Below, piece by piece: positions 50,121 through 57,146 of a stretch of DNA of 64,000 nt. Numbering within the stretch: the stretch's first letter is position 1; each line of letters begins with the position of its first letter. A program made the position numbers and the translations under genes. This DNA is from Pedobacter nutrimenti (GTDB lineage Bacteria; Bacteroidota; Bacteroidia; Sphingobacteriales; Sphingobacteriaceae), in the NCBI RefSeq assembly GCF_003208655.1, contig NZ_QKLU01000011.1, forward strand, positions 62,001 to 126,000. Reading direction: 5' to 3'. Below the pieces are notes generated by a model, which searched no databases, had not been told where the DNA came from, and saw only the letters and a list, made by a program, of their open reading frames with translations.

Positions 50121-50966
50121 TTAGTTTTTCATCATTTTCAGAAAAGTTGCCAATCTGGCTTTCATGGCTCTTCTGTCTACAATGAAGTCTAAAAAGCCAT
50201 GTTCCAGTACAAATTCTGAGGTCTGAAAGCCTTTTGGTAAGTCTTTTTTAATGGTTTCCTTTATGACCCTTGGTCCTGCAAATCCGATCAAAGCACCGGG
50301 TTCTGCAATATTAATATCACCCAGCATGGCATAAGAAGCGGTAACGCCACCGGTAGTCGGATCGGTCAATAAAGAAATATATGGGATTTTGGCCTGGCTC
50401 AGTAAAGCGAGTTTGGCAGAAGTTTTAGCCATTTGCATTAAAGAAAAGGCTGCTTCCATCATCCTTGCCCCGCCCGATTTGGAAATCATCAGGAAAGGAA
50501 TTTTATGTTTGATGCTGTAATCTATGGAGCGGGCTATCTTTTCGCCGACTACAGAACCCATGGACCCACCGATAAAATTAAAGTCCATGCAAGCCACAAC
50601 CAGATCTTCTCCTTCAATCTTTCCATGTGCAGCCCTGATGGCATCATTTAATCCGGTTTTATGAATGCTGTCGATTAACCTTTCCGTATAAGGTTTGCTG
50701 TCGGTGAAGTTTAATGGATCTCCTGATCTTAAGCCTTCAAACAGCTCTTTAAACTGATTGTTGTCAAATAAAACCTGGAAATACTCCTTTGAACCTATTC
50801 TTAAGTGATAGTCACAATAATGACAAACATATTTATTTTCGATAAGGTCTGCGCTATGCAATGCTTTCTTACAATTAGGACACTTGTTCCATAAACCGTC
50901 AGGCGCTTCCTTTTTTTCTTCTGTGAGTGTACTGATACCCTTTTTTTCTCTCTTAAACCAAGCCAT
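50121..50966 (-). CDS. accD: Acetyl-CoA carboxylase carboxyltransferase subunit beta
   Basis: A 281-residue subunit that, with AccA, transfers CO2 from biotin to acetyl-CoA in the first step of fatty acid synthesis. N-terminal zinc ribbon CPNCKKALHSADLIENKYVC-HYC (four cysteines), then the crotonase-like core with MDFNFIGGSMGSVVGEKIAR and ISLLTDPTTGGVTASYAMLGD, whose backbone amides form the oxyanion hole. Length is standard. Transcribed alone, divergent from fba. Confidence 0.96.
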   Translation of the reverse strand: MAWFKREKKGISTLTEEKKEAPDGLWNKCPNCKKALHSADLIENKYVCHYCDYHLRIGSKEYFQVLFDNNQFKELFEGLRSGDPLNFTDSKPYTERLIDSIHKTGLNDAIRAAHGKIEGEDLVVACMDFNFIGGSMGSVVGEKIARSIDYSIKHKIPFLMISKSGGARMMEAAFSLMQMAKTSAKLALLSQAKIPYISLLTDPTTGGVTASYAMLGDINIAEPGALIGFAGPRVIKETIKKDLPKGFQTSEFVLEHGFLDFIVDRRAMKARLATFLKMMKN

Positions 50967-51100
50967 GTTATTAGTTGAAAAATGCGACTACAAAGAAACA
51001 AAAAAAAATCTTAACAGTTTGCGATAGTTTAAACCCTGTTTGAAATTTATACAATTATCTATTTAAACTCTTTTTTAATTAAAATTATAACGGGGCCGGA

Positions 51101-51131
51101 TTTGCCTTAAGTTATATTTTTCATAACTTCG
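51101..51131 (+). promoter_or_regulatory. Promoter of fba (-33 TTTG, -7 TAACTTCG)
   Basis: TTTG at 51101-51104 is followed, after 19 bases, by TAACTTCG (51124-51131), 7 of 8 matches to TAnnTTTG. Spacing is ideal for a Bacteroidota housekeeping promoter, and the ATG is 21 bases downstream. Confidence 0.6.
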
Positions 51132-51152
51132 GCATATACAAAAATTAGAAAA

Positions 51153-52232
51153 ATGAGTTTAAAAGGCTACAAAGGAGTAATTTACGGAGATGCCGTTCAG
51201 GAGTTGTTTGAGCAGGCTAAAAAACATCAGTTTGCATTACCTGCGGTAAATGTTACGGGTACCAATACCATTAACGCAGTAATGGAAACAGCAAAGGCTG
51301 TAAATTCACCTGTTATGATTCAATTGTCCAATGGAGGCGCCCAGTTCTATGCGGGTAAAACATTGAACAATGATAACCTTAAAGCATGTGTACTGGGCGC
51401 TGTCTCAGCAGCTAAACATGTTCATTTACTTGCAGAACATTATGGAGTAGCCGTAGTGCTGCATACCGATCATGCTGCAAAAAAACTGCTCCCTTGGATT
51501 GACGGATTACTCGATCACGGTGAACAATTTTTTGCTGAACATGGTAAACCCCTGTTTTCTTCACATATGCTGGACCTTTCAGAAGAACCTATTGAAGAAA
51601 ACATGGAAATTTCAGCAAAATACCTGGCCCGTATGGCAAAAATGGGAATGACCATTGAAATTGAACTGGGGGTAACCGGGGGCGAGGAAGATGGTGTGGA
51701 CAACAGTGATGTAGACAGTTCTAAATTGTATACCCAACCTTCAGAAGTGGCATACGCTTACGAAGAGTTGAGTAAAGTAAGCGATAAATTTACCGTTGCT
51801 GCCGCCTTTGGTAATGTTCACGGGGTATATAAACCAGGTAATGTAAAGCTACAGCCTGTTATTCTTAAAAATTCACAGGATTTCATCAGGGAGAAATATA
51901 ATTTAAGCGCTGAAAAACCAATTAACTTTGTATTCCATGGTGGTTCGGGTTCTTCTCAGGAAGAGATCAGGGAAGCGATTTCTTATGGAGCCATAAAAAT
52001 GAATATTGATACAGATATGCAATGGGCATTCTGGGAAGGTATTCTGGATTATTATAAAGCAAACGAGGCTTATCTGCAGGGACAGATTGGAAATCCAGAC
52101 GGAGAAGACAAACCAAACAAAAAATATTATGATCCCCGCGTTTGGTTGCGTAAAGGAGAAGAGGCTTTTGTTAAACGTTTAACACAGGCATTTGAAGACC
52201 TTAATTGTAAAGACGCCAGCGATAAATTGTAA
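51153..52232 (+). CDS. fbaA: Class II fructose-bisphosphate aldolase
   Basis: A 359-residue zinc aldolase of glycolysis and gluconeogenesis. ALPAVNVTGTNT starts the barrel, VVLHTDHAAKK holds the zinc histidine and catalytic Asp, IEIELGVTGGEEDGVDNS is the class II signature, and FGNVHGVYKPGN and FVFHGGSGSS bind zinc and phosphate. Length matches E. coli FbaA (359). It has its own promoter and a strong terminator. Confidence 0.97.
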   Translation: MSLKGYKGVIYGDAVQELFEQAKKHQFALPAVNVTGTNTINAVMETAKAVNSPVMIQLSNGGAQFYAGKTLNNDNLKACVLGAVSAAKHVHLLAEHYGVAVVLHTDHAAKKLLPWIDGLLDHGEQFFAEHGKPLFSSHMLDLSEEPIEENMEISAKYLARMAKMGMTIEIELGVTGGEEDGVDNSDVDSSKLYTQPSEVAYAYEELSKVSDKFTVAAAFGNVHGVYKPGNVKLQPVILKNSQDFIREKYNLSAEKPINFVFHGGSGSSQEEIREAISYGAIKMNIDTDMQWAFWEGILDYYKANEAYLQGQIGNPDGEDKPNKKYYDPRVWLRKGEEAFVKRLTQAFEDLNCKDASDKL

Positions 52233-52252
52233 TCGCTGTAACCAGCTTATAA

Positions 52253-52291
52253 AAAGACGCTTTCGGATCAATCCGAAAGCGTCTTTGTTTT
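52253..52291 (+). terminator. Strong terminator after fba
   Basis: AAAGACGCTTTCGGAT and ATCCGAAAGCGTCTTT form a perfect 16-bp stem with a CA centre, followed by a short G-interrupted T-tract. Confidence 0.85.
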
Positions 52292-52385
52292 TTGAACCGG
52301 AATGTTCAACTTTATTCTGGATTTAGGGAGCGTCTTGATATCTTTACAAGGTAATTTACAAGTCGGATTAGGCTCATGATTTATT

Positions 52386-53429
52386 ATGCATTCCAAAATT
52401 AAAGCACTTATTTTCGGTTTAGGCTGTTTACTTCTGTGCTGTGCCCTGGGATGTAACAGACCAAGGACCAGTACAGCCGTTGCGGCATTCTATTATTGGA
52501 AAACTACTTTTCATTTGGATAAAGGGCAAGATACACTACTAAAAAAGGTAGCTGGAAACCGTTTATACCTTCGGTTTTTTGATGTGGTTTGGGATGAACA
52601 AAGTCAGCAGGCTGTACCTAATGCCATTGTGGGCATAAAGGAAAATATGAAGTCCTTAAAGGTTTGTCCGGTGGTTTACCTGACCAATAAGACCTTTGAG
52701 CATACACCCCTTGCAAAGACGGATAGCCTGGCTTTTAAGGTGAATGAACTGGTTCGTAAACTTGCAGCTGCAAACCAGATCAGTTATGAAAATGTACAGC
52801 TGGACTGTGACTGGAGCCTGGGTACGAAGGAAAGTTATTTTAGTTTTTTGAAGGCGTTTAAAAAGTACAGTGGTAAAAAGCTGGAAGCAACCATCCGTCT
52901 GCACCAGGTCAAGTATTTTGCACGTACGGGTGTCCCTCCGGTAGATAGAGGTTTGCTGATGTTTTATAATATGGGAAAGATCCTGCCCGATTTGAAGGCT
53001 CCAAATTCTATTTATAATGCTGCAGATGCTGCCAAATACCTGAATTACCTTAAAAATTACATCCTGCCATTGGATGTTGCCCTTCCTGTATTTTCGTGGA
53101 GCCTGCAAATCCGCAGTGGAAAAGTGATACAGGTGTATGCCCAGATTGACAGAAAAGAACTTTCTGACCATTCCCGTTTCGTCCATACCGGGACCAAAAA
53201 TGTTTATCAGGCCATCAGAAGTTTTTATATGGATGGCATTTATATAAAAAGGGGTGACTATTTTAAATTTGAAGAGATTAGCCCTTTAACTTTGGACAAT
53301 GCTGCCAAACAGCTGTCCACACATCTTGCACCTCTAGAAAAACGAAACATCATTTACTATGAATTATCTACCATTCATCTCCCAGAATTCCAGGAAAAAG
53401 ATTTCCAGGAAGTTTCTGCTCACTTTTAG
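52386..53429 (+). CDS. Uncharacterised exported lipoprotein, TIM-barrel hydrolase-like
   Basis: A 347-residue protein with a lipoprotein signal (GLGCLLLCCALGCNRP, Cys23). I do not recognise a named family. Its hydrophobic strands fall in an order typical of a beta/alpha barrel: AAFYYWKTTF, LYLRFFDVVW, VCPVVYLTN, VQLDCDWS, LEATIRLHQ, GLLMFYNMG, VALPVFSWS. The acidic pair in QLDCDWSLGTKESY sits where glycoside hydrolases of GH18/GH25 kind have catalytic acids, which is suggestive only. The last 71 bases overlap the start of the next exported protein, so the two are translated together and probably act together at the envelope. Confidence 0.85.
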   Translation: MHSKIKALIFGLGCLLLCCALGCNRPRTSTAVAAFYYWKTTFHLDKGQDTLLKKVAGNRLYLRFFDVVWDEQSQQAVPNAIVGIKENMKSLKVCPVVYLTNKTFEHTPLAKTDSLAFKVNELVRKLAAANQISYENVQLDCDWSLGTKESYFSFLKAFKKYSGKKLEATIRLHQVKYFARTGVPPVDRGLLMFYNMGKILPDLKAPNSIYNAADAAKYLNYLKNYILPLDVALPVFSWSLQIRSGKVIQVYAQIDRKELSDHSRFVHTGTKNVYQAIRSFYMDGIYIKRGDYFKFEEISPLTLDNAAKQLSTHLAPLEKRNIIYYELSTIHLPEFQEKDFQEVSAHF

Positions 53430-55677
53430 TTTGACCACAGCCCTTACCGGTGGTTTGGTCTGGGCTTGTGCAGATGGTGATTATGATGACAGCCAATACT
53501 CGAATTTTAGTCCGGAAGCTTTTGTTGACCCGCAGTATTCTCCTTTTTTTTATGCCAGTTCTGTAAGTTATTATGGAAATGTAAATGACGACAGCAACAC
53601 CAGATACAATGAACTGGTGGTTAAAGAATGGGAAACACATTTAAAAGGAAAAGTAAGTTCAAAAGACCTGGAAGTTTTGTTGTTCAAAGCCAGTGATAAA
53701 GGATTGGATTCGGTTTATAAATATTCAAAAGGCAAGTTAGCGGTCAGACCTGCAGGTCTTCCGGATGTGAAATCGTTCCAGTTGAGCAGTAAAGAACTCG
53801 ATACATTTCTGTCTTACCTTCTTTTGGCAAAATCCTGTGAAAGTTTTGCGGTACAGAAACGGACCTATTACTGGGATGAGAAAAAGCCTGCCCCAACAGG
53901 GGTTCCCACTGAATTGGGGGAAAGGTTACTTCAGGAATATCAAAGTACAAAGGATATTTTTATGAAACAGCGTTTTTGGTTTCAGTTGGTCCGTTACTAC
54001 TATTTTCAGGAACTGGCTGCTGCAGGCCCCGAGCAACAAGGAAATGGCCGTCTGGTTTCTTTCTTTGAGCAATCCAGAAACTTATTTCCAAAAAATCTGA
54101 TGTATTACAGGGCCTTAAGTTATCTTGCTGGACATTATTATCAGCAAAAAGACTATGCAACGGCCAATTATCTTTATAGTCTGAGCTATGATTTTTCTGC
54201 TGACATGAAAATTCCAAGCAAATGGAGCTTTCATCCCCAGAATGAGTCAGACTGGGAGAAGAGCCTGAAGCTGGCCAAAAACAACGAGGAGAAAATAACG
54301 CTATGGCACATGCTGGGCATTAGCAACGACCCGGAGCGGGCAATAGATAAAATTTATGCCCTGAATCCAAAGTCAGAGAAACTGGACCTGTTACTGAGCC
54401 GTTTAATCAATGGTTCGGAGGATCCCGGGGACCGGTATTTTACAGATACTTCTTCATTTGCCGCCACAGAAAGAAAACGTATGGATCATAACGCAGAGCT
54501 TGTTGGCCGTATCGCCAGGAACAACAATACAGCAAAGCCCTATTTCTGGAATTTGGGTGCCGGATACCTGAATACGCTGAGTGGTCATTATGCCCTGGCC
54601 AGAACATTTTACAACAAGGCGAAAACACAATTGCCTAAAAATGATAAACTGCTGAGTGCACAATATAAAATACTGGACTGGACCTTATTTCTTTCGCAAC
54701 TGAAAAAGATTGATGCCCAGACTGAAAAGGAGATGGTAGGCCCCATTAACTGGCTGGCAGACTTGAGGGATGGAAAGGATACCATTTCTAATCTGAGGTT
54801 TAACCGGGCAGTGGCTAAAAGTGTAGAAACCCTTTCTGCTTTGTATAAAAAACAAGGAAATTTGCTAAAATCAAACTGTTTTTCATCCAATACCGCATTT
54901 TATACAACCAATCAGAATGTTGAAGCTTTAAAAGCATTGCTTTCTAAACCAGGTAAGACCGCTTTTGAGCTGGCCATGTTAAGGTATTATCCCTTGAAAA
55001 TGGAAGATTTGTATTACCACCAGGCTTTAATGTTGGTTTATAAAGAGAAAATAGATGAAGCGGTGCCGTTAATGGAAAAGGCAGGTCAAAAGGCGACATT
55101 TAATTTGCTGGGTAATCCTTTTACCATACATATTTACGATTGTCATGATTGTGATTTTGCAGCACCACAGAAAAAGAAATATACGCCTTTGACATTTTTA
55201 AAAACAATGCAAAGCATTAAAGCAGAAATTGCAGCGGGCAAAAATGTATTTAACAATGCTTATTTGCTGGCCAATGCTTATTACAACATCACCCACTACG
55301 GAAATGCCCGTTTGTTTTATCAGAATGAGATTACCGGTACCGATGCAACGCAGCCAACCGATATTCCAAAAGAGTTCAGACTGACATTTACTTCCGGAAA
55401 GCTGGCCGAAAAGTACTACCTGCTGGCCCGTGCCAATGCCAGTACGAAAGACCAGAAGGCACGTTGCACCTATATGGCCAGCAAATGTGAACGAAATGAA
55501 ATATACAATAGTATTTATTTCAGTAAAGCGAATGAAAAGAAATATTACTGGGAAGAATTTAGTATGATTCCCTCTGGAAAGTATTTTGCAGAGTTGAAAA
55601 GGGATTACAGCCAGACACAATACTATAAAGAAGTATTAAACGAATGTGGTTACTTCAGGAAATATGCTGGTAAATAA
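53359..55677 (+). CDS. Uncharacterised large exported protein, helical-repeat-like
   Basis: A 772-residue protein. A long basic stretch (SRKKISRKF) precedes a signal helix (LLTFSLTTALTGGLVWACA); the mature part begins with acidic DGDYDDSQYSNFSPEAF. From about 190 it is rich in aromatic alpha-helical hairpins (YYRALSYLAGHYYQQKDYATANYLYSLSYDF, GHYALARTFYNKAKT, YYNITHYGNARLFYQNE) that look like TPR repeats, and CHDCDF near residue 595 could bind metal. No family name can be given. No other in-frame ATG precedes the signal, so the 71-base overlap with the upstream lipoprotein gene seems real. Confidence 0.85.
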   Translation: MNYLPFISQNSRKKISRKFLLTFSLTTALTGGLVWACADGDYDDSQYSNFSPEAFVDPQYSPFFYASSVSYYGNVNDDSNTRYNELVVKEWETHLKGKVSSKDLEVLLFKASDKGLDSVYKYSKGKLAVRPAGLPDVKSFQLSSKELDTFLSYLLLAKSCESFAVQKRTYYWDEKKPAPTGVPTELGERLLQEYQSTKDIFMKQRFWFQLVRYYYFQELAAAGPEQQGNGRLVSFFEQSRNLFPKNLMYYRALSYLAGHYYQQKDYATANYLYSLSYDFSADMKIPSKWSFHPQNESDWEKSLKLAKNNEEKITLWHMLGISNDPERAIDKIYALNPKSEKLDLLLSRLINGSEDPGDRYFTDTSSFAATERKRMDHNAELVGRIARNNNTAKPYFWNLGAGYLNTLSGHYALARTFYNKAKTQLPKNDKLLSAQYKILDWTLFLSQLKKIDAQTEKEMVGPINWLADLRDGKDTISNLRFNRAVAKSVETLSALYKKQGNLLKSNCFSSNTAFYTTNQNVEALKALLSKPGKTAFELAMLRYYPLKMEDLYYHQALMLVYKEKIDEAVPLMEKAGQKATFNLLGNPFTIHIYDCHDCDFAAPQKKKYTPLTFLKTMQSIKAEIAAGKNVFNNAYLLANAYYNITHYGNARLFYQNEITGTDATQPTDIPKEFRLTFTSGKLAEKYYLLARANASTKDQKARCTYMASKCERNEIYNSIYFSKANEKKYYWEEFSMIPSGKYFAELKRDYSQTQYYKEVLNECGYFRKYAGK

Positions 55678-55684
55678 CAATACA

Positions 55685-55714
55685 AAACAAGGAAGATCAT
55701 TTCTTGTTTATTTT
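55685..55714 (+). terminator. Likely terminator after the exported pair
   Basis: AAACAAGGAA and TTTCTTGTTT form a 10-bp stem with one G-T pair around a 5-base loop, followed by ATTTT. Confidence 0.5.
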
Positions 55715-55754
55715 AAGCCGCATTTGTAGCGAAATTTTAAACAAAGGGTAAATT

Positions 55755-56180
55755 ATGGAAATACTTCAGGTCAATAAAATCAGTACACAGGAAGAATTGG
55801 AAAGCGCATTTTCCATCAGAAAAGTTGTTTTTGTGGAAGAACAGCATTGCCCACCTGAACTGGAATGGGCCAACGAAGAGGAGTCTACACATTTCCTGGC
55901 CCTGATGGATGGTTTGCCTTGTGGCGCATGCCGCTGGAGAAAAACACAGATGGGCTATAAACTGGAACGTTTTGCTGTATTGAAAGCATACAGGGGCAAG
56001 CGGATTGGTCAGGCCCTGGTCGCGGCCGTGCTGGATGACTTGCCAGGTGATGCATCTTATATTTATTTGAATGCGCAGCTGGACGCCATGTCTTTATACA
56101 GTAAATTTGGTTTTGAAACAGAAGGGCCTCAATTTGAAGAAGCAGGAATCCAGCATTTTAAAATGGTAAAGAGGGTTTAG
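55755..56180 (+). CDS. GNAT-family N-acetyltransferase (ElaA/YjcF-like)
   Basis: A 141-residue acetyltransferase. FSIRKVVFVEEQHCPPELEW at residues 15-34 is typical of the ElaA/YjcF group, LERFAVLKAYRGKRIGQALVAAV is the acetyl-CoA-binding block (R-G-K-R-I-G), and LNAQLDAMSLYSKFGFE the C-terminal block. Substrate unknown. It stands alone after the exported pair. Confidence 0.9.
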   Translation: MEILQVNKISTQEELESAFSIRKVVFVEEQHCPPELEWANEEESTHFLALMDGLPCGACRWRKTQMGYKLERFAVLKAYRGKRIGQALVAAVLDDLPGDASYIYLNAQLDAMSLYSKFGFETEGPQFEEAGIQHFKMVKRV

Positions 56181-56199
56181 TTCTTCTTTACCATTTTGT

Positions 56200-57057
56200 T
56201 TATAAAAAAATCCTTCCGGAAAATTGCTGGGCCTCTGCCCATTTTTCCATATTGAGGTTCAACTGTATACCCTGGTGTTCTATAAAACCGATCAGGTCTT
56301 CTGTGGCAAGATTGCCCGTCAGGTCATCAGCTGCCATAGGGCAGCCTCCAAAACCTTTTAAAGCACTGTCAAAGCGGGTACAACCACTTTCAAAGGCGGC
56401 CTGAATTTTTTCCAGACGGGTTTCGGGCGTACTGTGCAGGTGCACCCCGATTTCAGTATTTTTAAACCGTTTGATCAGGGGAGGGACTATGGTTTTTATT
56501 TTTTCCGGTGTGGATACCCCCGTGGTATCTGAGAGGGAAAGGATTTTCACGCCCTGATCAACCAATTCCTGGGCCCATTTTTCGACGATTTCAATATTCC
56601 ATTCATCTCCATACGGATTGCCGAAGCCCATAGAAAGATAGACTACAGCCGTTTTCTGATTTTTGTCGCAGAGCTCAAGTATTTGTTTAACCGTATCGAA
56701 AGATTCGGTAATGCTGGAATTGGTATTGCGTTTTTGGAAGGTCTCAGAGATAGAAAAAGGAAAACCCAGGTAAGAGATCTCCGGATGAAGGATGGCCTCT
56801 TCTGCACCCCTTACATTGGCTATAATGGCCAGGAGTTTGCTTGCACTGGAGCCAAGTTCAAGTTTAGACAATACTTCTCTGGTATCCCTGAGTTGCGGAA
56901 TGGCCTTGGGAGAAACAAAACTTCCAAAATCGAGCGTATCAAAGCCCACCTGTAAAAGCAAATTGATATAGGCTGCTTTAAGGTCTGTATCGATGAAATG
57001 GTGGATACCCTGCATGGCATCTCTCGGGCATTCTATAAGTTTAATGGCTTTTTTCAT
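56200..57057 (-). CDS. Hydroxymethylglutaryl-CoA lyase-like enzyme
   Basis: A 285-residue DRE-TIM barrel enzyme. ECPRDAMQGI holds the conserved Arg-Asp, GVHLHSTP the metal-binding histidines and SALKGFGGCPMAADDLTGN the HMG-CoA lyase signature with the active-site cysteine. It would split HMG-CoA into acetyl-CoA and acetoacetate in leucine breakdown. I start at the ATG 57057 (MKKAIKLIECPRD); the open frame to 57192 passes through the terminator at 57098-57127 and into secDF. Confidence 0.9.
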   Translation of the reverse strand: MKKAIKLIECPRDAMQGIHHFIDTDLKAAYINLLLQVGFDTLDFGSFVSPKAIPQLRDTREVLSKLELGSSASKLLAIIANVRGAEEAILHPEISYLGFPFSISETFQKRNTNSSITESFDTVKQILELCDKNQKTAVVYLSMGFGNPYGDEWNIEIVEKWAQELVDQGVKILSLSDTTGVSTPEKIKTIVPPLIKRFKNTEIGVHLHSTPETRLEKIQAAFESGCTRFDSALKGFGGCPMAADDLTGNLATEDLIGFIEHQGIQLNLNMEKWAEAQQFSGRIFL

Positions 57058-57097
57058 AGCTCTTGTTGGGGGGTATTTAGTAAAGATAGATACAACA

Positions 57098-57127
57098 AAA
57101 AAGGCATCCAATAGTGGATGCCTTTTT
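57098..57127. terminator. Terminator after secDF
   Basis: AAAAAGGCATCCA and TGGATGCCTTTTT pair perfectly over 13 bp around ATAG. It ends secDF on the minus strand, just upstream of the HMG-CoA lyase-like gene. Confidence 0.88.
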
Positions 57128-57146
57128 ATGTGAATTTTATTTCCTC

